Positions 15,730 to 23,355 are shown, counted from the first letter of the stretch. The stretch is 23,951 nucleotides of DNA from Symbiodinium natans (GCA_905221605.1 CAJNDS010000045.1:222501-246451), one strand, 5' to 3'. A program made the numbers and translations. The notes: a model not told the origin generated them from the letters alone.

Positions 15730-15831
15730 TGGGTAGTTCTCTAAATTAGGGTCCCGTTTTGAGATCCCTTTCAAAGGGTGCCGCCTTATAATGCGTACCC
15801 AAAAAGGGACCCTAATTTATGAAACTACCCA
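15730..15831. mobile_element. MITE with long terminal inverted repeats (102 bp)
   Basis: The left end TGGGTAGTTCTCTAAATTAG and the reverse complement of the right end (TGGGTAGTTTCATAAATTAG) agree closely, and the match continues as GGTCCC, giving about 31-bp inverted repeats. GATG/CATG flanks may hold a short target duplication. It shares GGGTAGTT at its tip with the 280-bp element at 6956. Confidence 0.75.
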
Positions 15832-16500
15832 TGTACTTCTTAACCAGTTAGAACTGTACGTAAAACAGGAAGGACCCCTTCCAAAGGAGCCTCTATCCCG
15901 CTCCCTTTTACTTTCATTATATCAATATATATATATATGTGTGTGTATGTGTATGTGTAAACCGTCAACCAGCACATCTTGACTGGTTAAACTGCTTTCT
16001 TGAATAAACAAAACTTTCTATTTCAATGAACAGATACTTTTTCAAGCTGAGCCGACAATCTGGCAGAGCCAGAAAAGATTTCGCAGAAATCGTGAGAACG
16101 ATAGGCGCAGCCCAGTTCCATGAAATCATCCTGAAACACCTCAGGACAAGCAACGTGCACGAGGGAGAGGAAACCTCGAGACAGGCAGTATCCAATGGGC
16201 CGAGGATGAAAAACCATGGCGTGGAAATGAAGGCAAAGAAGCCAAGTAAGAAGCTTGAGACAAAAGCTGCCCCAAGCAGGCGAGTTGAAGCAGAACGGTA
16301 ATCCGCACCAGCACGGTGGTTCAAGCAGAATGGTTACGGAAGGCTATGACATAGTCTTCAGCGTTATTTTAGTACGTGTGTATATATCTATACATAAATA
16401 AATAAATACAATATATATATATACATACATATATGCCCATATGCATCTGTACATAGTCCTTGCATTATGTTAATAAACATTATTGCAGGTTCCAAAGACA
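15832..16500. other. AT-rich island free of telomeric repeats
   Basis: Unlike its surroundings this stretch has no CCCTAAA/TTTAGGG. It contains AT and GT microsatellites (15918-15958; 16377-16440, with ATAA units), a short open stretch (LLNQLELYVKQEGPLPKEPL, 15829-15920), the ORF at 16026-16301 and AATAAA-like motifs (16004, 16397, 16472). It ends at an ATTGCAG|GTTCC acceptor candidate (16489). It may be a separate insertion. Confidence 0.5.
16026..16301 (+). CDS. Uncharacterised 91-codon ORF, basic protein
   Basis: ATG to TAA, uninterrupted. The product starts MNRYFFKLSRQSGRARKDFA and continues with a helical part (IVRTIGAAQFHEIILKHL), then a Lys/Arg-rich tail (KAKKPSKKLETKAAPSRRVE). First codon positions are strongly purine-rich on this strand, which favours it over the overlapping 119-codon minus ORF. 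No family is recognised. It is the longest ATG-started ORF here not built from repeats. The 3' end overlaps a short tandem duplication (GAAGCAGAACGGT and CAAGCAGAATGGT). Confidence 0.4.
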   Translation: MNRYFFKLSRQSGRARKDFAEIVRTIGAAQFHEIILKHLRTSNVHEGEETSRQAVSNGPRMKNHGVEMKAKKPSKKLETKAAPSRRVEAER

Positions 16501-17084
16501 CATGAGTACCCTAAATCCCTAAACCCTAGACCCTCGACCCTAAAACCCAACCCAGGTACACCGGCCCGACGCAGAAGGCGGTTGGGTTTTGCTGATAGAG
16601 GATGGTTTAGGGTTTGGGCTTTAGGCTTGGGTAGGGTTTGGGGTTTGGGTTTTGGTGTTTAGGGTTTAGGTATTGGGGTTTTGGGTTTGGGTTCAGGGTC
16701 TGTGGTCGGGTTTGGGGTTCAGGGTTTGGGATTCAGGGCTTGGGGTTCAGGGTTCAGGGTTTGGGGTTCAGGGTTTTGGGTATAGGGCTTGGCGGCTTCG
16801 GTTTTTGGCGTTGCACGCTGCTACGCTAGGATTCACGACATAGGCTGCTATATGCCTTAGTTCATACAGCTCATGCGAACATACAGTTCACTTGGAACCT
16901 CCTTTGCCTTAGTACTTAGTCTCCTCTTAGACACCTTATTGTAATCCCCATAAAACACCCCTAAACGCTAAACCCTAAACCCTATGTTGGGCAGAAGGAT
17001 CTCTGGCGACATCCTAGAACCTTATAGAGCTATCGGTCCTAACAACCCATAAGGGTGTCCCCACCCCCGCCCCCCGCCCCCCTG
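16490..17084 (+). other. Degenerate G-rich telomere-derived region with one weak exon candidate
   Basis: A short island after CCCAG|GTACAC (16555-16600) reads VHRPDAEGGWVLLIEDG in one frame and YTGPTQKAVGF in another. Then follow TTTGGGG/TTCAGGG variants (16600-16790), which create a Gly/Phe-rich false ORF, single-copy sequence (16800-16960) and a C-rich stretch (17060-17085). Confidence 0.35.
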
Positions 17085-17123
17085 CCCGAGCCAGTCCGAA
17101 TCTCCTGGGGCTGCCTCAAAGCG
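17085..17123 (+). CDS. Short exon candidate before the longest telomeric array
   Basis: Reads PEPVRISWGCLKA and ends AAAGCG|GTTTAGGG, so the first telomeric unit provides the GT donor, exactly as at 14828. A C-rich tract precedes it. Confidence 0.35.
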
Positions 17124-17414
17124 GTTTAGGGTTTAGGGTTTAGGGTTTAGGGTTTAGGGCTAGGGTTTAGGGTTTAGGGTTTAGGGTTTAGGGTTTAGGG
17201 TTTAGGGTTTAGGGTTTAGGGTTTAGGGTTTAGGGTTTAGGGTTTAGGGTTTAGGGTTTAGGGTTTAGGGTTTAGGGTTTAGGGTTTAGGGTTTAGGTGT
17301 AGGGTTTAGGGTTTAGGGTTTAGGGTTTAGGGTTTAGGGTTTAGGGTTTAGGGTTTAGGGTTTAGGGTTTAGGGTTTAGGGTTTAGGGTTTAGGGTTTAG
17401 GGTTTAGGGTTTAG
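17124..17414 (+). repeat. Longest TTTAGGG array in the window (about 291 bp)
   Basis: About 41 units with only two defects (CTAGGG near 17159 and TTTAGGTG near 17297). The near-perfect sequence suggests recent origin or ongoing homogenisation. Confidence 0.95.
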
Positions 17415-17920
17415 CCAGCCTCTCACATCACCCTAGACGGCTTGCTTGTCTATTAGGGTTTGACTTAAGAAGCCGAGACCTATTTTTTGTAGGTCAAAAC
17501 TACAGCATCCGGTATAGGGTTCCTAGGTAACCTACGAAAAGTAGGTTTTGGGTTCTCAGGGTAGGGTCTTGGGGATTAGGGTTTGCAGCGTTTAGGGTTT
17601 AGGGTTCACTCTAACCTGTTTGCTCGTTTAGGGCTGAGCGTTTGCAGGGTTTAGGGTTTAATTATTGGCTGTGGTTTTTTCGGTTTTATGGTTTATGGTT
17701 TCAGCTCTATTAGCCTAGATAGGGTGCGGTACACTTCATGCAAAAGCAATCATCGCCCTTCAAGCTACCCTAAGTACACGATCTGTTCCGCAAAATAGAG
17801 CACTGATCACCAAAGCCTGCGGGTTTAGGGTTTAGGGTTTAGGGTTTGGGGCTTAGGGTTTAGGGTTTAGGGTTTAGGCATTAGGGTTAGGACCTTAGGC
17901 CCTGCACAAGGTCCCGAAAT
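17415..17920 (+). other. Intron-like region with dispersed repeat and short arrays
   Basis: Contains a copy of a dispersed repeat (17511-17570), short TTTAGGG arrays (17590, 17645, 17822-17876) and a stretch flanked by GCTCTATT and AATAGAGC (17701-17798). No convincing exon. Confidence 0.4.
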
Positions 17921-17924
17921 CTGA

Positions 17925-18068
17925 AAAAACTTCGCGGAGGCTCTTCCTGGATACTGCCGCAGCTACATGCTCGGCGAGCCTGAAGAGAACTGTTCATGGC
18001 AGACACTGAAGCGTAATCTCTGATGCCCTCAACACCGAAAACAGCGCCCAGGCCCAGCGCCACTGGCC
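17925..18068 (+). CDS. Exon candidate(s), unidentified
   Basis: One plus frame reads FAEALPGYCRSYMLGEPEEN then CSWQTLKRN and meets TGA at 18021-18023. Another reads VPKSEKTSRRLFLDTAAATC after a CAAG|GTCC acceptor at 17910. The following 45 bases read DALNTENSAQAQRHW. The region is clearly exon-like and lies between telomeric arrays, but the frame and internal splice could not be fixed. Confidence 0.35.
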
Positions 18069-18272
18069 CTCAACCCTAAACCCTAAACCCTAAACCCTAA
18101 ACCCTAAACCCTAAACCCTAAACCCTAAACCCTAAACCCTAAACCCTAAACCCTAAACCCTAAACCCTAAACCCCTTAACCCCTAAACCCTAAACCCTAA
18201 ACCCTAAACCCTAAACCCTAAACCCTAAACCCTAAACCCTAAACCCTAAACCCTAAACCCTAAACCCTAAAC
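18069..18272 (-). repeat. Long CCCTAAA array (about 204 bp)
   Basis: About 29 units with one CCCCTTAACCCCTAAA interruption near 18172-18186. It is opposite in orientation to the array at 17124-17414, so the pair could form a long fold-back in RNA or single-stranded DNA. Confidence 0.95.
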
Positions 18273-18520
18273 CCCAAGCCAAGACCCCTCAAACCCACTA
18301 AGGCCCCCAGAGCCTACTAAAACACGCGAACGCCTGAACCCCGAGCCCCTAAGCCACATGAGCTCTGTCCGGACTTCCTTTGTTTAGGTTTTAGGTTTTG
18401 GGGTTTAGGGTTGAGGGTTTAGGGTTTAGGGCTTTGGGTTTCGGGTTTAGGGTTTAGGGTTTAGGGCTTGAAGTGTTAGTACCCTAAACCCTGAACCCTA
18501 CCTGCGAAGTGGTGCGCAGG
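18273..18520. other. Degenerate telomeric spacer
   Basis: CCCCAAG/CCCTAAG variants, single-copy sequence and a short mixed TTTAGGG array (18383-18468). No gene seen. Confidence 0.4.
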
Positions 18521-18670
18521 TACCTTAAGGCTTCTGTTCAGCAAGGCCCTTGCGTCTGGGGATCCGAAGCCAGAAGGCGCTAAGCCACTTTGGGGGGGGA
18601 TTGGAGGCGTATGGGGTTTAGGGATTCGGGAGAAGCCTTCAACAGCGCAGTGCAGGACCCGTGAGGTCAG
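18521..18670 (+). CDS. Exon candidates, unidentified
   Basis: Plus-strand frames read LLFSKALASGDPKPEGAKPL (18532-18591) and, after degenerate repeats, EAFNSAVQDP followed by TGA (18633-18665). Both lie in GC-rich islands bounded by telomere-like sequence. Other frames are also open, so confidence is low. Confidence 0.3.
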
Positions 18671-19729
18671 CAGCTGGAGAGTTGCGCCAGCTTAAAAAGA
18701 AGCCGCCGCCCATGCGACACCGACCATCCCTCTACAAACTAACCCGAAGCCCTCAACCCCATTCGGGTTTAATTATGATTTAGGGTTTGGGGTTTGGGTA
18801 GACCCTTAAACGCTGAAGACCCTAAATTTACACAGCAAAAGGGCATTCCTTTGTGGTCCCACAGGCCATAGGACCCAGAGCAGGCCTTTCTTTTTTTTTA
18901 TTGTTGGGGGTGGGGGGGGGGGGGGGGGGGTTTTGGTCCCTTATAAGCCCGTCAAAACCAAAAAGGACGCCCTTTTCATTCCTAGGCTACTCTTGGGTCT
19001 AGTTTGCTGCGGAGGTCTTCAGCCTTAGGTTTGTTCAGGGGATTAGTATCTTGAGTTGTCTTGTTGTTCATTTGCGTGGGTTGTTTAGGGTAGTGTTTAG
19101 GATTTAGGGATGTTGTGTGAGGTTTTTGCAGGGGTCTTAGTGGGTTGCAGGTGCAGGAGACGAGTGGGGTCTTGTGACGGTCAGGTACTTGAGGTTGGGA
19201 TTTCATTACGGCTTAGGATGTAGGAGTCCAGGTCTTAGGGTTGTTTAGGGTTCGCAACCCCCCACCCAGCCCAAATTACATTTGGAGCTCCTTTCTTGGT
19301 GATGGAGGGGGGGGAACGGAATTACCATTTCCATAGTGTGCGAGTATGTGTGTGTAGCACAAGAGCGAAAAGAGGTGCCCTCAGCTATCCTCACCCAAAA
19401 GGAGCTTCTCTTTGGGCGATAGGAAGGGTCCGAGGGATCAGCACTTGAAACGGTCTCTAAACGTTCAGGGTGCACTGAGGGTCCAGGTTACCATAACCTC
19501 TCAGTTTTTTTCGGGGTTTCAACCCTAAACCCTAAACCCTAACCCCTAAACCCTAAACCTTAAACCTTTACTGCTTCGTAGTCATCGGCTTGACCGGGTT
19601 TGCCAGGTTCATCTGGTTGACCGATTTGCAGGGTTTAGGGTTCAAAAGGGTTTAAGGGTTTAGGGTTCAGAGTTTAGGGTTCAGGTTTGCAGGGTTTACC
19701 GGGTTTACAGATTCTAGGGTTCAGGGTTT
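18671..19729. other. About 1 kb with no supported gene
   Basis: Holds a run of 19 G (18912-18930), a dispersed-element copy (18953-19002), a T/G-rich decayed telomeric stretch whose minus ORF (19206-18982) is compositional, a stretch with imperfect inverted repeats around AGCTCCTTTC (19281-19301) and GGAGCTTCTC (19401-19410), and degenerate repeats (19500-19710). A minus ORF at 19475-19245 has no protein-like features that convince me. Confidence 0.4.
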
Positions 19730-19730
19730 G

Positions 19731-19988
19731 GCTTATCGGACGTCGAATCCATGGGCGCACCACTTCGGCTCAAACATGTCTTGGGCTCGGCTCCCTGTCT
19801 ATCAGGGGTTCGGGCATCGCATCACCGGCGACACCAGGGTTTATGGCTTAGGGCTTAGGGTTTGGGATGCCCTATGTCCTAGTCCTCTTGTCGCTTTGAT
19901 TCTGCAGCCGGGAGACGCTTCTTTTCTTATGCCACTGAGGAGACTTCATACGCCCAACAGGAACAAAAAAACCATTCTGGGGCCCTAG
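19731..19988 (+). CDS. Exon candidate(s), unidentified
   Basis: One plus frame runs through two exon-like islands: SNPWAHHFGSNMSWARLPVY then QGFGHRITGDT, and after a few TTTAGGG-like units, GDASFLMPLRRLHTPNRNKK. The short telomere-like insert between them (19838-19866) is in frame, so it is either translated or a very short intron. No family recognised. Confidence 0.4.
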   Translation, partial: AYRTSNPWAHHFGSNMSWARLPVYQGFGHRITGDTRVYGLGLRVWDALCPSPLVALILQPGDASFLMPLRRLHTPNRNKKTILGP

Positions 19989-19994
19989 CCATTG

Positions 19995-20103
19995 AACCCT
20001 AAACCCTAAACCCTAAACCCTAAACCCTAAACCCTAAACCCTAAACCCTAAACCCTAAACCCTAAACCCTAAACCCTAAACCCTAAACCCTAAACCCCAA
20101 ACC
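19995..20103 (-). repeat. CCCTAAA array between exon candidates
   Basis: About 15 clean units, followed directly by the exon candidate at 20104. A second array of about 11 units lies at 20176-20252. Confidence 0.9.
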
Positions 20104-20162
20104 CTCCCTCAGCCCAAAAAGCGCCTTCGCTCTGAAGACCCCAACGACAAAATACTCGGGTG
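20104..20162 (+). CDS. Exon candidate with a basic cluster
   Basis: Reads PQPKKRLRSEDPNDKILG, with a PKKRLR basic cluster like a nuclear localisation signal (weak evidence). It is flanked on both sides by CCCTAAA arrays. Confidence 0.4.
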
Positions 20163-20287
20163 TACTTAAAACCCTAAGCCCTAAGCCCTAAACCCTAAAC
20201 CCTAAACCCTAAACCCTAAACCCTAAACCCTAAACCCTAAACCCTAAACCCTACAGTTTAGGTTTGACCTTCGCATCCCCCCCCCCC

Positions 20288-20370
20288 ATTTCTGGAGCTG
20301 GACTTGTTCAGAGGATGCCATGCCCGTAACCGAGGATGACTTCGGGGTCGCACCTGGGACTTTCCAGATT
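20288..20370 (+). CDS. Exon candidate, acidic
   Basis: Reads HFWSWTCSEDAMPVTEDDFG then VAPGTFQ, with TTTAGGG units directly downstream and a C-run (20279-20287) upstream that may be the polypyrimidine tract. No family recognised. Confidence 0.45.
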
Positions 20371-20534
20371 ATATAGGGTTTAGGGTTTAGGGTTTGTTTC
20401 GGGTTTAGGGTTTAGGAACGGGTGTTGAGGGTTTCGGGGAGATCGGTTAGCCTAAACCCTAAATTCTAGGGTTTAGGGCCCTAAGGGCTTAGGGTTTAGG
20501 AACCCTAAACCCTAAGGCTCGGAGTTTAGGGTTT

Positions 20535-20925
20535 GATGTCCAAGTGCCTTTTGGGTCTAAGTTTCCCTTGGCTAACGAGCAATATGAACTTCAATCCCCT
20601 AAACCCTACTCCCTAAACCCTTGAACCCTTCATCCAAAAATCTAAACTGAACCCCCCCCCCCCACTGTAAAACCACTTGCGGCTCTAAACCCTAAACCTA
20701 GCCTCCTAAACCGTAAACTGAATGAGGCCCCCTGCAAACCGGCCTTTCGTGCTTGGGAGTTTTTTTTGGAAAACCCTAAGCGCTAAACCTTAAACCCAGT
20801 AACCCCGGTATAGGGTTCCGTGTGGATACTGGTGGGCGTGCGTATGGGGTTCTCCCTAAACCCTAAACCCTGAACCCTGAACCCCTAAACACCAAAGGGC
20901 ATAGATAGCGCCCCCCATGCAGTCG
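20535..20925 (+). CDS. Series of four short exon candidates
   Basis: Islands read DVQVPFGSKFPLANEQYELQ (20535-20595), EAPCKPAFRAWEF (20725-20763), IGFRVDTGGRAYGVL (20810-20854) and KGIDSAPHAVAG (20896-20931). Each is separated by short CCCTAAA or TTTAGGG stretches. All are plus-strand. Splice joins were not resolved, so their order in one protein is an inference. Confidence 0.35.
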
Positions 20926-21066
20926 CGGGTTAGGGTTTGGGGTTCAAGGCTTTGAGATGTGGTCTAGACCTAAACCCTAAACCCTAAACCCTAAAAGCCG
21001 TAAAGCCTAAACTCCAAGCCAACCTAAACTCAGACTGTGTGGGTGAAGGGTTTAGGGTGGGTGTAG

Positions 21067-21336
21067 CGGTTGAGAGCGTTTATAGTGTTGACTTCAACAA
21101 CAACTGAGCTCCAAATCGCCCATGAAATTCCTGAGGTCAAGGGTTCCAGGGTTGTACCAAGAAGGCTGGGTTCAGGGTTTGGGGTTTAGGGTTTAGGGTT
21201 TAGGGTTTGGGGTTTAGTGTTTAGGGTGACCTAAGGACGCACTCCTAGAAGGTTGCCTCAAGAACAAAGAGCGCGTGGAACTGCTCATCTGCTACTACGG
21301 CAAGATCCAGAAAGGAACAACTCGCAAGATCTTCGG
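21067..21336 (+). CDS. Two joined exons of an unidentified protein
   Basis: Exon 21067-21150 reads LTSTTTELQIAHEIPEVKGS and R. Exon 21236-21336 reads DALLEGCLKNKERVELLICY then YGKIQKGTTRKIF. They join in phase by GT-AG (CCAGG|GTTGT ... CTAAG|GACGC) across an 85-nt intron holding TTTAGGG units. The second exon is one of the clearest coding stretches in the window. It ends CTTCGG|GTTTAGG, again using the first telomeric unit as the GT donor. Confidence 0.6.
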
Positions 21337-21452
21337 GTTTAGGGTTTAGGGTTTAGGGTTTAGGGTTTAGGGTTTAGGGTTTAGGGTTTAGGGTTTAGAG
21401 TTTAGGGTTTAGGGTTTAGGGTTTAGGGTTTAGGGTTTAGGGTTTAGGGTTT
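21337..21452 (+). repeat. TTTAGGG array directly between two exons
   Basis: About 16 units with one TTTAGAG, running from the last base of one exon to the first bases of the next (GGGTTTACCACGACAC). The only AG close to the downstream exon is inside the last telomeric unit, so the array must supply the acceptor as well as the donor if it is one intron. Confidence 0.85.
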
Positions 21453-21745
21453 ACCACGACACTTGCTACGTGGTCTTGTCCACGCCAAGAGTCCACGGTA
21501 GAGAGTTTGGACAGGATGCTGCAACACAGTTGGATCCCGGCCACTGGTTCCCAAGTCCCAGTACGACTTCAAGGAAGACCACTAATAATTGCTTAAGAAC
21601 CCCCCAAAAATAAATAACATATTCTCCCATAATCGGGATTAATATTATTCTTTTGGGATTCTTAAGCAAATAGTAGGCCATGAGACCAGCAACGCCTTCA
21701 CCAGCCGCCAGAAGGTCCGGTGTGCCTCCTCGAAGTCGCTTAGGG
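21453..21745 (+). CDS. Exon pair interrupted by an inverted-repeat introner
   Basis: Upstream part 21453-21581: frames read YHDTCYVVLSTPRVHGREFG at the start and KSQYDFKEDH at the end. The frame change suggests a hidden short intron; a third frame reads ESLDRMLQHSWIPATGSQVP. Downstream part 21677-21745 reads HETSNAFTSRQKVRCASSKS. Joining at the CCA shared by both edges of the element at 21582-21676 gives YDFKEDHETSNAFTSRQKVR in frame. Confidence 0.45.
21582..21676. mobile_element. Introner-like MITE (95 bp)
   Basis: The left end CTAATAATTGCTTAAGAACC and the reverse complement of the right end (CTACTATTTGCTTAAGAATC) form about 30-bp imperfect inverted repeats. It sits inside coding sequence. 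Its right edge TAGTAG|GCC offers an AG|G acceptor, but the frame fits better if the CCA direct repeat defines the junction. Confidence 0.7.
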
Positions 21746-22007
21746 TGTAGGGTATTTAGGGTTTTAGGGTTTAGGGTATTTAGGGTTTAGGGCTTCGGGT
21801 TTAGGGTTTAGGGTTTTAGGGTTGAACTTTAAGGCCAGAATAGCTGGCCTCGACAAAACCTAGGGCCGGGAGTAGGCCCCCGTTCTTCCTTTTTTGGGTT
21901 GGAGTTCCCTTAGAATCCCCTTAAAACCAAAAGGATACGCTCCGGGTCTTGTAGCCCTAAATCCTAAACCCCTTTTGTTGTTTATTCCTGGGTTACTACC
22001 GGGTCTA
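21746..22007. other. Degenerate telomeric spacer with a dispersed element
   Basis: TTTAGGG/TTTTAGGG units (21740-21825), a small hairpin AGGCCAG/CTGGCCT (21832-21850), and a copy of the dispersed element (21919-22008) interrupted by CCCTAAATCC-type units. Its end matches the copy at 18953-19002. No exon seen. Confidence 0.4.
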
Positions 22008-22262
22008 GAAACTTGGGCTGACCTTGATCCGGGCAGCATATGAATCCCAGAGCCCAATGGACATTTTTGGGGGTACAACCCTGAATCTCTTGATTTCTCT
22101 AAATCTTAAACCCTAAACCCTAAATCCTAAACCCTAAACCCTAAACCCTCAGGTTTAAGATTCCCTTTTTTGGGCCCCCACCCAACCATAGCCCCGGCCT
22201 AGATCCGGCCCGCTTGGCGACAGCGGCTGCCTGGACCCTGTCCTTCAACGCTCAGCCTACAT
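22008..22262 (+). CDS. Two exon candidates
   Basis: Island 22008-22105 reads LGLTLIRAAYESQSPMDIFG then GTTLNLLISLN. Island 22200-22262 reads DPARLATAAAWTLSFNAQPT. Between them lies a CCCTAAA array (22107-22149). GATCCGG occurs in both islands (22025-22031 and 22202-22208), a possible direct repeat bounding the intron; joining there was not checked for phase. No family recognised. Confidence 0.45.
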
Positions 22263-22532
22263 GTTTGGGTTTAGGGTTTATTAGGGTTTAGGGTTTAGGG
22301 TTTAGCATTTAGGGCTTCGGGTTTCGGGTTTCGGGTTTCGGGTTTAGGGCTGCGGGCTTCGGGGCTGACTCAGCGCTTAGGGCTTAGGTCTTAGGGCTTA
22401 GGGCTTCGGGCTTCGGGCTTAGGGCTTAGGGCTTAAGGCTTAAGGCTTAAGGCTTAGGCCATCGAAAGGCCGATTTGTAGCAGTTTCATTGATCGATCGT
22501 CGAGTAAGTACCTTGTCGCCGGATGCAACACT

Positions 22533-22782
22533 AAACCCGGAAGCCCCCATGCCCGATACAAGGCACTGATGGCACAGAGCTACTAATCAGACATCCGGGA
22601 GGATCCAAAAAGGAGATTTTAGGGTTGCTAAGAATGACCTAATAGTAGAATAGTGTACTACTTTGGGGGCTCTACTTTTTGGATCCTCCCAGGGGCCTGG
22701 GTATAGTCTAGGCGTCGCTGCGTCACAACACCTGCTGATGGATGCCCGAGCGCCGCAGAAGGTGATAGTTAGCGTTTGTTGA
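22533..22782 (+). CDS. Exon pair interrupted by a 93-bp introner, ending in a stop
   Basis: Exon 22540-22597 reads CPIQGTDGTELLIRHP. Exon 22693-22782 reads GPGYSLGVAASQHLLMDARA then PQKVIVSVC and TGA (22780-22782). They join in phase across the element at 22598-22692 (CCG|GGAGG ... CCCAG|GGGCC), a GG-AG intron. The product is not recognised. The stop may be bypassed by a further splice. Confidence 0.5.
22598..22690. mobile_element. Introner-like MITE with 20-bp terminal inverted repeats (93 bp)
   Basis: GGGAGGATCCAAAAAGGAGA (22598-22617) pairs with TCTACTTTTTGGATCCTCCC (22671-22690) with one mismatch. It interrupts an otherwise continuous reading frame. The interior contains one telomeric-like TTTTAGGG and AT-rich sequence. 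Confidence 0.8.
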
Positions 22783-22802
22783 AAGTTTGGGACACGCATA
22801 GC

Positions 22803-22994
22803 TTCCAGCTTGCGCAAAAAGGATTCAGAAGAACACACACCCATTCATGCCACGCAAGAACATTCCTTCCAACCATCTGACCTAGTCCACTCTAAACCCC
22901 AAGCCTTGAACCCCCATCCCCAACGCCACACCCCAAACCGTACATCGATCCCACACCGCCAACTAAAACTCAAAGGGATTCGGGCGTGGAGTTG
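22803..22994 (+). CDS. Possible exon, His/Pro-rich
   Basis: Plus frame reads SLRKKDSEEHTPIHATQEHS then FQPSDLVHSKPQALNPHPQR and stops at TGA 22993-22995. The second half resembles decayed CCCCAAA-type sequence, so only the first half (to about 22890) is a good exon candidate. Confidence 0.3.
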
Positions 22995-23100
22995 AGGGTT
23001 TTGTGATGTGGCCCCTGAATCCCAAACCCCAAACCCTACACCCTGTCCCCAAACCCCAAGCGGCCCAGACCCCAAACCCCAAACCCTAAACCCTAAACCC

Positions 23101-23223
23101 TACAGGGTGGGGCCCCCTAGTTTTAGTGGAATTATAAGGGCCCTAAATTGGGTTATAAGGACCCTAAGTTAGGTTATAAGTCCCTTAACTACAGTTAGTA
23201 TAGTAAGGGGGCCCCACCCTGTA
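23101..23223. mobile_element. MITE with perfect inverted repeats and TA target duplication inside a CCCTAAA array
   Basis: CAGGGTGGGGCCCCC (23103-23117) is repeated exactly, inverted, at 23207-23221. TA flanks both ends. Removing the element and one TA rebuilds the telomeric sequence CCCTAAACCC. A TA duplication and a CAGGG tip are typical of Tc1/mariner-type non-autonomous elements. The interior carries GGTTATAAG repeats and no ORF. Confidence 0.85.
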
Positions 23224-23250
23224 AACCCTAAACCCCAAACCCCAAACCCC

Positions 23251-23352
23251 AGACCGTGCCTGGCTTAGGCGGGGACGTGGGCTTTGCCAGCCTCGGCCGC
23301 AAATCGGAAGCGCCCGCCGCCCCAGCTCGGCATGAGGGTGTAAGAACTTGGG
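23251..23352 (+). CDS. Exon candidate, Gly/Ala-rich
   Basis: Reads TVPGLGGDVGFASLGRKSEA then PAAPARHEGVRTWG, followed by TAG at 23353-23355 inside the next degenerate array. It is flanked by CCCCAAA repeats upstream and TTAGGG-like units downstream. The Gly spacing faintly recalls FUN14 membrane segments, but no conserved motif supports that. Confidence 0.4.
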
Positions 23353-23355
23353 GTT

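Noticed and set aside
15965-16324. 119-codon minus ORF with hydrophobic segments
   Set aside because: Overlaps the plus ORF at 16026-16301, whose purine-rich first codon positions look more like coding sequence; the hydrophobic residues are the complement of Lys/Arg/Glu codons.
16638-16829. Gly/Phe-rich plus ORF
   Set aside because: Translation of degenerate TTTGGGG/TTCAGGG units; low complexity only.
17124-18272. Assembly chimera or collapsed repeats as the explanation for the arrays
   Set aside because: Many arrays sit exactly at exon junctions with target duplications, which an assembly error would not produce; array lengths may still be wrong.
19738-19800. A dinoflagellate spliced-leader relic near TTCGGCTCAAAC
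   Set aside because: The match to the spliced-leader motif is too short and lacks the rest of the leader.
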